Part shown: one piece after another, positions 27,140 to 38,458 of the stretch
How positions within the stretch are numbered: the first letter of the stretch is position 1
How the letters are laid out: each line of letters starts with the position of its first letter
NCBI RefSeq assembly: GCF_016862375.1
Contig: NZ_BOMV01000021.1
Coordinates: forward strand, 1-64,000
Direction: 5' to 3'
Source: Paractinoplanes rishiriensis
GTDB taxonomy: Bacteria; Actinomycetota; Actinomycetes; Mycobacteriales; Micromonosporaceae
DNA length: 64,000 nucleotides
Notes under the pieces: model-generated
What the model was told of the DNA's origin: nothing
Databases searched by the model: none
The model's input: only the letters and a program-made list of their open reading frames with translations
Translations under genes and position numbers: made by a program

Positions 27140-28080
27140 GAGCGGGCTCCCCTCTTCTTGGCGGCGTGCGCCGCGGCCGCCTCGCGCACCCAGGCACCGT
27201 CCTCGTCGGCCCGCCGCCGGTGCGCGATCCGTTCCGCGTTCATCGGGCCGCCACCGGAGATGACCTTTTTGAACTCGACCCAGTCGATATCGCCGAAGTC
27301 GTGGTGGCCACGCTCGGAGTTCCAGCGCAGCGCCGGGTCGGGCAGCGTGACACCGAGCGCCTCAGCCTGCGGCACGGTCATGTCGACGAAGCGCTGCCGC
27401 AACTCGTCGTTGCTGTGCCGCTTGATCTTCCAGGCCATCGACTGGGCGCTGTTGGGCGAGTCGTGGTCGGGCGGGCCGAACATCATCAACGACGGCCACC
27501 ACCAACGGTCCACCGCGTCCTGCACCATGGCGCGCTGCGCGCCGGTGCCGCCCATCATGGTCATCAGGAGCTCGTAGCCCTGCCGCTGATGGAAGGACTC
27601 CTCCTTGCAGATGCGGATCATGGCGCGCGCGTAGGGGCCGTACGAGCTGCGGCACAGCGGCACCTGGTTGCAGATGGCCGCGCCGTCGACCAGCCAGCCG
27701 ATCACCCCGACGTCGGCGAAGGTGAGCGTCGGATAGTTGAAGATGGACGAGTATTTCTGGCGGCCCTCGATCAGGCGCCGGGTCAGGTCACCCCGGTCGG
27801 CGCCGAGCGTCTCGGCCGCGGAGTAGAGGTAAAGGCCGTGTCCGGCCTCGTCCTGCACCTTGGCCAGCAGGATCGCCTTGCGGCGCAGCGACGGCGCGCG
27901 GGTGATCCAGGCGCCCTCGGGCTGCATGCCGATGATCTCGGAGTGCGCGTGCTGGGCGATCTGCCGGATCATCGTCTTGCGGTAGCCGTCCGGCATCCAG
28001 TCGCGCGGCTCGACCCGCTGGTCACGCTCGATGGTCTCGGTGAAGGCGCGCTCGACGTCGGCGGGAACGGTCGCGGTCAT
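27136..28080 (-). CDS. paaA: Phenylacetyl-CoA epoxidase catalytic subunit PaaA
   Basis: The 314-aa ferritin-like di-iron oxygenase converts phenylacetyl-CoA to the ring-1,2-epoxide using O2. The iron-ligand motifs are present: a Glu near [21 protein letters not shown] (ExxH) and [14 protein letters not shown] (ExxH). The length matches the family. ATGA overlaps exist with the dehydrogenase upstream (28077-28080) and with paaB downstream. Confidence 0.93.
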   Translation of the reverse strand: MTATVPADVERAFTETIERDQRVEPRDWMPDGYRKTMIRQIAQHAHSEIIGMQPEGAWITRAPSLRRKAILLAKVQDEAGHGLYLYSAAETLGADRGDLTRRLIEGRQKYSSIFNYPTLTFADVGVIGWLVDGAAICNQVPLCRSSYGPYARAMIRICKEESFHQRQGYELLMTMMGGTGAQRAMVQDAVDRWWWPSLMMFGPPDHDSPNSAQSMAWKIKRHSNDELRQRFVDMTVPQAEALGVTLPDPALRWNSERGHHDFGDIDWVEFKKVISGGGPMNAERIAHRRRADEDGAWVREAAAAHAAKKRGARS

Positions 28081-28949
28081 GATGTCTCCCAGGTGAAGAA
28101 GCCCTGCCCGGTCTTGCGGCCCAACTCGCCCCGGGCCACCTTGTCTCGCAGCAGGCGCGGCGGCGCGAACCGTTCGCCCAGCTCGCGGGTCAGGTGCTCG
28201 GCGATGGCGAGCCGGACGTCGAGACCGATCAGGTCGGTGGAGCGCAGCGGGCCCATCGGATGCCGGTAGCCGAGTTCCATGGCCCGGTCGATGGATGCGG
28301 CGTCGGCCACGCCCTCCTCGAGCATGCGGATCGCCTCGAGCCCCAGCAGCACACCGAGCCGGCTGGTGGCGAAGCCCGGCGAGTCGCGCACCACCACCTC
28401 GGACTTGCCCAGACCGGCCACCCAGGACCGGGCCGCGTCGCGCACCGGCTCGGCGGTCTGCGGCCCGAGCACGACCTCGACCAGGCTGCTGGCCGGAACG
28501 GGGTTGAAGAAGTGCAGACCGACGAAGCGGGTGGGCCGGCTCAGGCCGTCGGCCAGGCCGCCTATGGACAGCGAACTGGTGTTGCTGGCCAGCACCGTGT
28601 GCTCGCCGACGACCTGTTCGACCGCGGCCAGTACCCGGATCTTGAGGGCGGCGTCCTCGGGCACGGCCTCGACCACCAGATCGGAGCCGGCCGGCAGCGC
28701 GGCCACGTCGTCGACCAGGATGAGGCGTTCGAGAACGGTGTCGGCCGACTCGGCCAGCTTGCCCTTTTCGGCCGCGCGCAGCAGCCCCATGGCCACCCGG
28801 TCGCGGGCCGCCACGGCCGCGGCCGGATCACGTTCGGCCAGGCAGACCACGGCGCCCGCCACCGCGAAGACCTGGGCGATGCCGGAGCCCATCCGGCCGC
28901 CGCCGATGACACCGACCGTCTTGGGAACCGACGCCTCCACCGCCGTCAT
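28077..28949 (-). CDS. paaH: 3-hydroxyacyl-CoA dehydrogenase (PaaH-like)
   Basis: The 290-aa protein has an N-terminal Rossmann NAD site ([17 protein letters not shown]) and the catalytic region [10 protein letters not shown] ... GLHFFNPVP with the active His. The C-terminal helical domain ends at [12 protein letters not shown]. It would oxidise 3-hydroxyadipyl-CoA in the lower pathway. ATG 28949 overlaps the hydratase stop (ATGA, 28946-28949). A much longer open frame upstream is an antisense-type shadow and is rejected. Confidence 0.88.
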   Translation of the reverse strand: MTAVEASVPKTVGVIGGGRMGSGIAQVFAVAGAVVCLAERDPAAAVAARDRVAMGLLRAAEKGKLAESADTVLERLILVDDVAALPAGSDLVVEAVPEDAALKIRVLAAVEQVVGEHTVLASNTSSLSIGGLADGLSRPTRFVGLHFFNPVPASSLVEVVLGPQTAEPVRDAARSWVAGLGKSEVVVRDSPGFATSRLGVLLGLEAIRMLEEGVADAASIDRAMELGYRHPMGPLRSTDLIGLDVRLAIAEHLTRELGERFAPPRLLRDKVARGELGRKTGQGFFTWETS

Positions 28950-29685
28950 GACCGGCCCCCGGCGAGGAACGCGTCCATCCGATCGCGCTTGTCGGCGGAC
29001 TCGAACAGGATCGCCTGGGCCAGGTCGTCGGTGACCGGGTGCCCGCCGGGGGCGTCGGCCACCAGCTTGGTCAGGCGCAGCGCGAGCGGGCCGGACTGGG
29101 CCATCCGGTCGAGCAGCGCGTGCGCCCGCTTGAGCAGATCGCCGGCCGGGACCACCTCGGCGACCAGGCCGAGCCGGTATGCGTCGTCGGCGTCCAGCCG
29201 CCGGCCGGCCAGCAGCACCTGCTTGGCGACCGAGGCGCCGACCAGCTCGCGCAGCCGCCAGCACGCGCCGGCCGCGGCCAGGATGCCGAGGCCCGGCTCG
29301 GGGTTACCGAAAATCGCGGCCGGGGACGCCAGCCGGAGGTCGCACGCGTACGCGAGCTCGGCACCGCCGCCCAGCGCGTAACCGTCGACGGCCGCGACCG
29401 TCGGCAGCGGCAGCCGGGCGATCCGGTCGAACAGCCGGCTGTTGATGCCCCGCAGCGCCTGGTCGCGCCCGCGGTCCCGCAGCTCGCCGATGTCGGCACC
29501 GGCCGCGAACGTGCCGCCGTCCCCGGTGACCAGCAGCAACCGCGGTCGCTCCTCGAGGCCCGCGCACACGTCGTGCAGCTCACGGATCATGGCCGCGTTG
29601 ATCGCGTTGCGCGCCTCGGGGCGGCACAGCGTCACCACGACCCGGTCGTCGCGGTCGTCGATCACGAGCGTGGACGGGCCCCCGG

Positions 29686-29689
<4 letters not shown>
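28946..29689 (-). CDS. Enoyl-CoA hydratase/isomerase (PaaF/PaaG-like)
   Basis: The 247-aa crotonase-fold protein has oxyanion-hole motifs [16 protein letters not shown] and [21 protein letters not shown]. The catalytic Glu positions appear as [18 protein letters not shown], where hydratases usually have Glu at the position before LG and near GGTQRL. Phenylacetate breakdown needs both a hydratase (PaaF) and an isomerase (PaaG). Only one crotonase is encoded here, so I leave the symbol blank. It is coupled to both neighbours by ATGA overlaps. Confidence 0.8.
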
Positions 29690-30880
<1,191 letters not shown>

Positions 30881-30888
<8 letters not shown>

Positions 30889-32587
30889 TTGTGGGTTCCT
30901 CCGGCCTCGGTTGCTCAGAAACGTGGTGACGGGACTGCAGCGTGAAGAACCGTCCGGTGACGAAGTAGTCGTCGGTCAGCGACGCGGTCGCGGCCGGGTT
31001 GGCCCCGGTGCCGTGCAGGTCGCTGAACGCCGCCGTCTGGTTGACGAACACGCCGCCCGTCAAGTTTTCCGAGAGGTGCACGCCGGCGTCGAGCGCTGCC
31101 TCCCGGGCAGCGGAAAGGACGTCGGGTGAGGTCGAATACACCGAGGCGCTGAGCGCGCCGTGCGCCCGGACCGTCTCGACGAAGACCTCGAGGCTGCGCG
31201 GGGTGGACTCGGTGGTGATGAGGAACGAGACCGGGCCGAACCACTCCCGGGTGTAAACCTTGTCGTCGGCCGCGTCGAGCCGCACCACCACCGGGGTGCG
31301 GATGGTCGCCTGCGGGAACTGCTCGTCGGCCACCGTGCCGGACGGGTGGATGACGCTCGCCGACCCGCTCGCCTCGGTGAGCCGGCCCAGCACCCCGTCG
31401 TTCACGATGGCGCCGAGCGTGCCGGCCGCTCGTTTCGGGTCGCCCAGCAGCTTGTCGATCGCGGCGGCCAGGTCGGCGCCGAACTCCTCGGCGCTGCGGT
31501 GGCCGGCGTCGGTCTCGATGCCGTCCCGCGGCACCAGCAGGTTTTGCGGTGTGGTGCACATCTGGCCGCTGTAGAGCGAGAGCGAGAATGCTAGGTTGCG
31601 CAGCAGGCCCTTGTAGTCGTCGGTGGAGTCGACGATCACTGTGTTGAGGCCGGATTTCTCGGTGTAGACCACGGCCTGCCGGGCGTTGGCCTCGAGCCAG
31701 TTGCCGAACTCGCTGGATCCGGTGAAGTCGACGATCCGGACGTCGGGGTGGGTGGCCAGGCTGGCCGCAATGCCCTCGCCCGGCTCTTCGACGGCGAGCG
31801 TGACCAGGTCGGGATTTTGCCCCGCCTCGGCCAGCACCTCGCGGCAGATCTGCACCGTGATGGCCAGCGGCAGCACCGCGCCCGGATGCGGCTTGACGAT
31901 CACCGGGTTGCCGGTGACCAGGCTCGCGAACAGGCCGGGATAGCTGTTCCAGGTGGGGAAGGTGGTGCAGCCGATCATCAGGGACACGCCGCGGCCCACC
32001 ACCGTGCTGGTCTTGGCCAGGCGCAGCGGGTCGGCGCCACGCTGCGGTTTGGCCCAGCCCGCGGTGCCGGGCAACCGGGTGGCGGCGGACAGAGCGTAGG
32101 CCACCGCCTCGAGCGCGCGGTCCTGCGCGTGGGTGCCGCCGGCCTGGAACGCCATGACGAACGCCTGACCCGTGGTGTGCTGCACGGCGTGCGCCAGCTC
32201 GAAGGTGCGCGCGTTGATCCGCTTGATGATCTCGACGGCCACGCCGGCCCGGCCCGGGGTGCCGACGGCCCGCCAGGCGGGCGTGGCGGCGCGGGCGGCC
32301 GCCACCAGCGCGTGCGGATCGGCCTTGGGATAGCTGACGCCCAGCTCGAGACCGAACGGCGAGCGCTCGGTGGACACCGTGCCGGTGGCGCCCGGCACGT
32401 CGATCGGGAACGTCTTGCCCAGTAGTGCGGCGAAGGCCCGCTCGCCGGCGGGTGCCGCGTCCTCACCGTAGACAGACTTGCTCGGCGACTCGGGGAAGGC
32501 GGACCAGTAGTCGCGGTCGTGTGCGGCCTGGATGGCCCGGTCGAGCAGCTCGCGATGCGTGTCGTACAACTCGGTGGGGGTTGTCAT
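30881..32587 (-). CDS. paaN: Phenylacetic acid degradation protein PaaN (aldehyde dehydrogenase family)
   Basis: The 568-aa aldehyde-dehydrogenase-fold protein resembles the TIGR02288 (PaaN_2) group. It has [16 protein letters not shown], a [10 protein letters not shown] site and the catalytic Cys in [12 protein letters not shown]. Unlike PaaZ (about 680 aa) it has no MaoC-type hydratase domain, so it could oxidise the ring-opened aldehyde but not perform the hydrolytic ring opening. ATG 32587 follows GGAG and is preferred to the ATG 30 bases upstream. It is the first gene of the nine-gene operon, preceded by a PaaR-type operator. Confidence 0.85.
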
Positions 32588-32615
32588 CTGCGCTCCATTG
32601 CGGTTGGCTGTCCTC

Positions 32616-32641
32616 ATTATCTACCGTCCGTTCGGTCGGTA
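32616..32641 (-). promoter_or_regulatory. PaaR-type operator and paaN promoter
   Basis: ACCGTCCG-TT-CGGTCGGT (32623-32640) is an 18-bp dyad with one mismatch per arm, of the ACCGACCG-N2-CGGTCGGT kind bound by TetR-family regulators of phenylacetate genes. On the reverse strand it abuts a -10-like GATAAT (32621-32616). It sits midway between the divergent paaN and paaI genes, so one repressor can control both arms. Release by phenylacetyl-CoA is inferred from known PaaR proteins. Confidence 0.75.
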
Positions 32642-32661
32642 ATCAACCCTCGGGAGAAGCT

Positions 32662-33096
32662 TTGGCACGGCCCAATGCGACGAACACTGCGGCGACGAAC
32701 ACTGCGGCGCACGAGATGTTCGACCGGGACCAGGCCTCCCACGCCGCCGGCATCGAGCTGATCGACGCCGGCGACGGGCAGGCCACCGTGCGCATGCGGG
32801 TCACCGGCGACATGGTCAACGGGCACGCGATGACGCACGGCGGCTATGTCTTCATGCTCGCCGATACGGCCTTCGCATGTGCCTGCAACAGCCATGGTCC
32901 GGTGACCGTGGCCGCCGGCGCCGACATCGTGTTCCTGCGCCCCACCGGCACCGGCGACGTGCTCACGGCGTACGCCCGAGAAAGGGTGACCAGCGGCCGG
33001 AGCGGGATCTACGACGCGACGGTGACCCACGACGGCGAGGTGGTTGCGGAATTTCGCGGCCGGAGCCGCGTGATCGACCCGGGGAGGCCGGCATGA
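32662..33096 (+). CDS. paaI: Hydroxyphenylacetyl-CoA thioesterase PaaI
   Basis: The 144-aa hot-dog thioesterase has the family signature MVNGHAMTHGGYVFMLADTAF, where the Asp after LA is catalytic. PaaI clears dead-end CoA esters formed in the pathway. I choose TTG 32662 because GGGAGAA lies 6 bases upstream; ATG 32716 is an alternative that would remove 18 residues, including a short repeat (NTAATNTAA). The stop overlaps the regulator start (ATGA). Confidence 0.85.
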   Translation: MARPNATNTAATNTAAHEMFDRDQASHAAGIELIDAGDGQATVRMRVTGDMVNGHAMTHGGYVFMLADTAFACACNSHGPVTVAAGADIVFLRPTGTGDVLTAYARERVTSGRSGIYDATVTHDGEVVAEFRGRSRVIDPGRPA

Positions 33097-33689
33097 CCGC
33101 GCCCGCCGCACCCCGCAAGCGCGGACGACCGGGCCATGACCAGGACGCCGTGCTCACCGCCGCGGTCCGTCTGTTCAACGAACGGGGGTACGACGCCACC
33201 AGCATGTTCGACATCGCCGAGTCGCTCGGCATCACCAAATCGAGCGTTTATCACCACATCAGCGGCAAGGAGCAGTTGCTGCAGATGGCGATGGATCGGG
33301 CACTCGACGGGCTCTTCGAAGCGGCCGGCGAGGTGCGCGCCCTCGACCTGCCCGCGATCGACCGGCTGGAACGCCTCATCCGGCGTAGCGTTCTCGTCCT
33401 GGCCGAGCGATTCGAGTTCGTGACCGTGCTGCTGCGGGTCCGCGGCAACACCGTGGTCGAGCAGCACGCGCTGGCCCGCCGCCGCGAGTTCGACACCCTG
33501 GTCACCGACCTGGTCAAACAGGCGCAGGCGGAGGGTGGCGTGCGACCCGACGTCGACCCCGCGACGGCGGCCCGCCTGCTGCTCGGCATGGTCAACTCGC
33601 TGACCGAGTGGTACCGCCCGCGCACCGGCGGCGCCGACGCCATCGCCGACGCGGTGGCCACCATCGCCTTCGAAGGGTTGCGCCGATAG
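33093..33689 (+). CDS. paaR: TetR-family repressor, PaaR-like
   Basis: The 198-aa protein has an N-terminal TetR helix-turn-helix (ERGYDATSMFDIAESLGITKSSVYHHISGKE region, residues ~29-60) and a helical ligand domain. It is co-translated with paaI (ATGA, 33093-33096), and the operator at 32623-32640 lies upstream, consistent with autoregulation and control of the divergent catabolic operon. AGGAGG overlaps its stop and would serve the broken paaK downstream. Confidence 0.82.
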   Translation: MTAPAAPRKRGRPGHDQDAVLTAAVRLFNERGYDATSMFDIAESLGITKSSVYHHISGKEQLLQMAMDRALDGLFEAAGEVRALDLPAIDRLERLIRRSVLVLAERFEFVTVLLRVRGNTVVEQHALARRREFDTLVTDLVKQAQAEGGVRPDVDPATAARLLLGMVNSLTEWYRPRTGGADAIADAVATIAFEGLRR

Positions 33690-33705
33690 GAGGTACGAAA
33701 CGTAG

Positions 33706-34711
<1,006 letters not shown>

Positions 34712-34727
34712 GCGGCCACGCACCGAC

Positions 34728-34733
34728 TAGCCT
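34728..34733 (+). promoter_or_regulatory. -10 box for a leaderless GH3 gene
   Basis: TAGCCT ends 8 bases before ATG 34742. This TANNNT-to-start spacing is typical of leaderless mRNAs in actinobacteria and is the main support for the upstream start that includes the repeat-encoded residues. Confidence 0.5.
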
Positions 34734-34741
34734 GAGCGCCG

Positions 34742-36124
34742 ATGGCGGACCGGATCATCCCGAATGGCAGTGGCGCCTGGAGTCATGGCGGCGCCTGGAG
34801 TCATGGCGGCGCCTGGAGTCATGGCGGCGCCTGGAGTCATGGCGGCGCCTGGAGCCGTGGCGGCGCCTGGAGCCGTGGCGGCGCCTGGAGCCGTGGCGGC
34901 GCCCGGCCCGGCTGTGGCTCTCGAGGCGAGCTTCCGCGGCGGCGCGTGTGCGCGGTCGCCTTCGCGTCCGTGCTGAGCCTTGCCGCGTGCGGGTCGCCGC
35001 CACCGGCCGCGGCGCCGACGCCACCGGTCTCCTCGCCGGCAGCCGTCCCGTCCGCCGTGCCCTCGTCCGCGTCCTCGCCGTCGGCCGTGCCCGGCGCGGA
35101 CTGTGTCGGCCGGACTCTCGGCCGGATGTCGCTCGCCGACCGGGCCGGGCAGGTCCTGATGGTGGGCACCTCGGTGAACGCGCCCGGCGGCCTGGCCAAC
35201 GCGGTGCAGAAGTACCGCCTCGGCGGGGTCTTCCTGCACGGCCGCAGCACGCACTCGGCCAAGCAACTGCGCACCGGCGTCGCCGCACTCCAGAAGCGGG
35301 CCGCCCACCCGCTCCTGATTTCGCTGGACCAGGAGGGCGGCAACGTCCAGACGCTCAAGGGCCGCGACTTCCCGCGCCGGCCCACGGCCGAGAAGCTCGG
35401 CGCCGGCCCGGCGAGCAGACTGCGCGACGCCACCAGCGACGAGGCCCGCCGCCTGGCCGCCATCGGCGTGACGATGAACCTGGCCCCGGTGGCCGACACG
35501 GTCCCGGCCGCACTGGGCGAAGGCAACCCGCCCATCGGCTTCTGGCACCGCCAGTACGGCTCCGACCCCGCCAAGGTCGCCGCCGCCGTCCGCACCGTGG
35601 TGCCGGCCAGCCAGGACGCGGGCGTGCTGACCGTCCTCAAACACTTCCCCGGTCTCGGCCGGGTGCGCGCCAACACGGACACGTCGACCAAGGCCGTGGA
35701 CAAGACCGCGACCGTCGACGACCCCTACCTGCAGCCGTTCAAGGCCGGCATTCAAGCGGGCTCGGCGGCCGTGATGATGTCGTCCGCGTCCTACCCGGCC
35801 CTGGACCGCTCGGCGATCGCCGCCTTCTCCCGGCCGATCGTCACCGGCCTGCTGCGCGACCGCCTCGGCTACCGCGGCCTGATCATGTCGGACGACCTGG
35901 GCGCCGGCGTGGCCGTGTTCGCGGTGCCGCCGGGCCAGCGCGCGGTGCGCTTCGTGGCCGCGGGCGGCGACCTGGTGCTCACGATCCGCCCGGCCGACGC
36001 GGCCACGATGACCCGCGCACTGACCGAACGAGCCGAGGACGACCCGGCCTTCGACAAGCGACTGACCGAAGCCACCCAGAACGTCCTGCGTACCAAGGAA
36101 CGGGCCGGTCTGCTCCGCTGCTGA
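34742..36124 (+). CDS. GH3 lipoprotein (NagZ-like beta-N-acetylhexosaminidase) with repeat-encoded N-terminus
   Basis: The catalytic domain (residues ~120-455) has GH3 motifs LLISLDQEGGNVQTL, LKHFPGLGRVRANTDTS and the nucleophile Asp in GLIMSDDLGAG, as in NagZ-type hexosaminidases acting on peptidoglycan sugars. A lipobox-like LSLAACGS (residues ~82-89) is preceded by RRRVCAVAFASV, so export and lipidation are likely. Before it, residues 11-52 are seven GAWS(H/R)G units from an 18-bp repeat. Either they are a real leader before the signal sequence, or translation starts later at GTG 34946; the TAGCCT box favours 34742. Catalytic His of NagZ (KHFPGHG) is Leu here. Confidence 0.75.
   Translation: MADRIIPNGSGAWSHGGAWSHGGAWSHGGAWSHGGAWSRGGAWSRGGAWSRGGARPGCGSRGELPRRRVCAVAFASVLSLAACGSPPPAAAPTPPVSSPAAVPSAVPSSASSPSAVPGADCVGRTLGRMSLADRAGQVLMVGTSVNAPGGLANAVQKYRLGGVFLHGRSTHSAKQLRTGVAALQKRAAHPLLISLDQEGGNVQTLKGRDFPRRPTAEKLGAGPASRLRDATSDEARRLAAIGVTMNLAPVADTVPAALGEGNPPIGFWHRQYGSDPAKVAAAVRTVVPASQDAGVLTVLKHFPGLGRVRANTDTSTKAVDKTATVDDPYLQPFKAGIQAGSAAVMMSSASYPALDRSAIAAFSRPIVTGLLRDRLGYRGLIMSDDLGAGVAVFAVPPGQRAVRFVAAGGDLVLTIRPADAATMTRALTERAEDDPAFDKRLTEATQNVLRTKERAGLLRC
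34772..34897. repeat. 18-bp minisatellite, seven perfect or near-perfect units
   Basis: Four copies of GGCGCCTGGAGTCATGGC are followed by three of GGCGCCTGGAGCCGTGGC and a degraded eighth. All six frames stay open through it. As coding DNA it gives GAWSHG x4 then GAWSRG x3. The sharp switch between two unit types points to stepwise slippage expansion. Confidence 0.95.
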
Positions 36125-36145
36125 ATCCTGTTTGACTCCTCTCGG

Positions 36146-37138
36146 TCAGCGGTTGGGCGGGGCCGTGCTGCCCCGCACCACGAGTCTCGGGACCAGGACC
36201 GTTTCGATGCGCTGGGTGCGGTCCTCGTCCAGGCGGGAGACGGCGGCCAGCACGGCGTTGCGAGCCTGGGCGGGGGCGTCCTGGTTGACCGAGGTCAGGT
36301 CGATGTGTGCCAGGCGGGCCAGGGTGCTGTCGTCATACCCGACCACGGAAACATCGCCGGGGACCTCGACGCCGGCCCGGACGAACGCGTCCATCAAACC
36401 CACGGCGAGCCGGTCGTTGGATGCCACCACGGCGGTCGGCAGGTCGCCGCTCGTCACCAGCTGGCGGCCCGCGCGTACGCCTCCCTCCTCGGTGTGATCG
36501 CCCGGAATGACCTCGCCGCGGAGCCCGGCCCCGCGCATGGCCCGGCGATAGCCGCGACGCCGGGTCGCGGCGACCGCACCGCGACCGCCGTCGACAAAAG
36601 CGATCTGGCGGTGTCCGAGATCGATCAGATGGTTGAGCGCCAGGTCGACGCCCACGTCGTCGGCCGGGCGCACGACATCCACCTCGGCGTCGCCGACCAT
36701 GCGACCGATCACCACACACGGCACCTGGATGGCGAGCCGGTCGAGCACGGCGTCGGAGCAATCGGGACCGAGCAGGATGAGCGCCTCGCAGCGGAAGTCG
36801 AGCAGGGTCTCCACGGCACGGTCCTCGTCGCGGTCGCGGGTCAAAGTGGAGAGCACCACCTCGTAACCCGCCTTGTCGGCCTCGGCGTGCAGTTCCTCGA
36901 CCAGCTCGGCATGGAACGGGTTGCGGACGTCGAGCATCACGCCGAGCAGGTGCCGGCGGCGGCGGGCAAGCAGGCTGGCGGTGCGGTCGGCACGGTAGGC
37001 CAGCTCGGCGGCGGCGGACAGGACGCGCTCTCTCGTCTCCGCGCTCGGACCCGGCGCCCCCCGCAGCACCAGGGACACCGACGCCGTCGAGACGCCGGCG
37101 CGGGCGGCGACGTCGGCGAGGCGCGGACGCTGATCCAC
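36146..37138 (-). CDS. LacI-family repressor of the divergent sugar operon
   Basis: The 330-aa protein has an N-terminal LacI helix-turn-helix (LADVAARAGVSTASVSLVLRG) and a sugar-binding-like effector domain. GTG 37138 follows GGGGGTGA by 5 bases and is preferred to the ATG at 37171. The gene is divergent from an oxidoreductase/isomerase operon. The perfect palindrome at 37199-37214 between them is the probable operator. Confidence 0.85.
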   Translation of the reverse strand: MDQRPRLADVAARAGVSTASVSLVLRGAPGPSAETRERVLSAAAELAYRADRTASLLARRRRHLLGVMLDVRNPFHAELVEELHAEADKAGYEVVLSTLTRDRDEDRAVETLLDFRCEALILLGPDCSDAVLDRLAIQVPCVVIGRMVGDAEVDVVRPADDVGVDLALNHLIDLGHRQIAFVDGGRGAVAATRRRGYRRAMRGAGLRGEVIPGDHTEEGGVRAGRQLVTSGDLPTAVVASNDRLAVGLMDAFVRAGVEVPGDVSVVGYDDSTLARLAHIDLTSVNQDAPAQARNAVLAAVSRLDEDRTQRIETVLVPRLVVRGSTAPPNR

Positions 37139-37160
37139 TAAATCACCCCCGGTGACACTC

Positions 37161-37214
37161 TTGACACGCATCGAGATCGACTCAGATAGTACAGGGGATT
37201 TAAAGCGCTTTAAA
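37161..37214 (+). promoter_or_regulatory. Sigma-70-like promoter with LacI operator
   Basis: TTGACA (37161-37166) and GATAGT (37185-37190) are 18 bases apart. Just after them is TTTAAAGCGCTTTAAA (37199-37214), a perfect 16-bp palindrome with a central GC, near the expected transcription start. A bound repressor would block initiation. Its AT-rich arms stand out from the surrounding high-GC DNA. Confidence 0.75.
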
Positions 37215-37236
37215 GACCCCCTCGGAGGTACCCCTC

Positions 37237-38442
37237 ATGACCCAGCAACCCATCGGCGTGGCGGTCATCGGGGCCGGCATGGTCGGCCGCGCACACGCCA
37301 ACGCCTACCGGAACGCCGCCACCGTCTACGGCCTCGGCCGGCCCGCACCGCGCCTGGTGGCGATCGCCGACCTGCACGAACCGTTCGCCGCCGACGCGGC
37401 AGCCCGATACGGCTTCGCACGCGCCGAGACCGACTGGCGGACCGTGGTCGAGGCGCCCGACGTCGACGCGGTCAGCGTGGCCGTGGCCAACAGCCTGCAC
37501 CGCGAGATCACCGAGGCCGCGCTGGCCGCCGGCAAACACGTGCTCTGCGAGAAGCCGCTGGCGCCGACGATCGCCGAAGCGCAGTCCATGGTGGAGGCCG
37601 CGGCCGCCGCGCCCGGGCTGGTCGGCGCGGTCGGTTTCACCTTCCGCCGCTCCCCCGCGATCAATGCGATCAAGCAGCAGGTCGAGCAGAGCCTTGGTCC
37701 GGTACGCCACTTCGTCGGCAACTACTGGTGCGACTACGGCTTCGACCCGCAGCGCCCGATGAGCTGGCGATATCTCGGCGGCCCCGGTTCCGGCGTGCTG
37801 GCCGACATCGGTAGTCACCTGGTCGACCTGGCCGAGTTCTTCTGCGGCCCGACCTCCGGCGTCCAGGGCACCACCATGGCCACCCTGGTGAAAGACCGGC
37901 CCAAGCCGCTCGGGGTCGCGGTCGGCCATGCCGGCGGGGTGCGGGTCAGCACCGAGCGCGCCCCGGTGGAGAACGAGGACGTCTGCACCTTCACCACGGC
38001 GTACGCAAACGGCGCGGTCGGCACCTTCTCGCTGTCCAGGGTCGCCTTCGGGCACGCCAACACGCTGCGGTTCGACCTGTTCTGCGAGCGGGGCACGGCC
38101 TCGTTCGACCTGACCCGGCCGGCCGAGTTCAGCATCGTCGACCCCGGACCGGCGGCCGAGACCAACGGCGCCCGCACGGTCTTCGTCGGGCCGTGGCACC
38201 CCTATCTCGCCGGCGGCCTGCCGATGGACTTCCCGACCGTCGGCCACGGGCAGAACGACTTCTTCGTCTACCAGGCCCGGGCCTTCCTCGACCAGATCGC
38301 CGGCCCCGACCAGATCACGGGCCCCGACCAGGTCGCCGGCGACCCGGCGCTGCCGCCCTGCCCCGACCTGGCGCACGGCCTGCACAACCTGCGCGTTCTC
38401 GACGCCGTCGTCTCCGCCACCGACAAGCCCGTCCAACTCTGA
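37237..38442 (+). CDS. Gfo/Idh/MocA-family oxidoreductase
   Basis: The 401-aa protein has a Rossmann NAD site (VAVIGAGMVGRAHANAY), the conserved EKP motif with catalytic Lys (HVLCEKPLAPT), and the C-terminal substrate-domain motif GVLADIGSHLVDLAEFF with a catalytic His. The family oxidises or epimerises sugars and inositols. Near the C-terminus the sequence GPDQI(T/A)GPDQ is repeated. CGGAGG precedes ATG 37237. It is first in an operon with a TIM-barrel isomerase under LacI control. Confidence 0.88.
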   Translation: MTQQPIGVAVIGAGMVGRAHANAYRNAATVYGLGRPAPRLVAIADLHEPFAADAAARYGFARAETDWRTVVEAPDVDAVSVAVANSLHREITEAALAAGKHVLCEKPLAPTIAEAQSMVEAAAAAPGLVGAVGFTFRRSPAINAIKQQVEQSLGPVRHFVGNYWCDYGFDPQRPMSWRYLGGPGSGVLADIGSHLVDLAEFFCGPTSGVQGTTMATLVKDRPKPLGVAVGHAGGVRVSTERAPVENEDVCTFTTAYANGAVGTFSLSRVAFGHANTLRFDLFCERGTASFDLTRPAEFSIVDPGPAAETNGARTVFVGPWHPYLAGGLPMDFPTVGHGQNDFFVYQARAFLDQIAGPDQITGPDQVAGDPALPPCPDLAHGLHNLRVLDAVVSATDKPVQL

Positions 38443-38458
38443 AGAGGACCGATCCCCC

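Noticed and set aside
28950..29264. Long N-terminal extension of the 3-hydroxyacyl-CoA dehydrogenase
   Set aside because: It overlaps the hydratase out of frame; the NAD motif begins right after ATG 28949, which overlaps the previous stop.
34772..34897. CRISPR array candidate
   Set aside because: Units are directly adjacent, 18 bp long and without spacers; this is a minisatellite.
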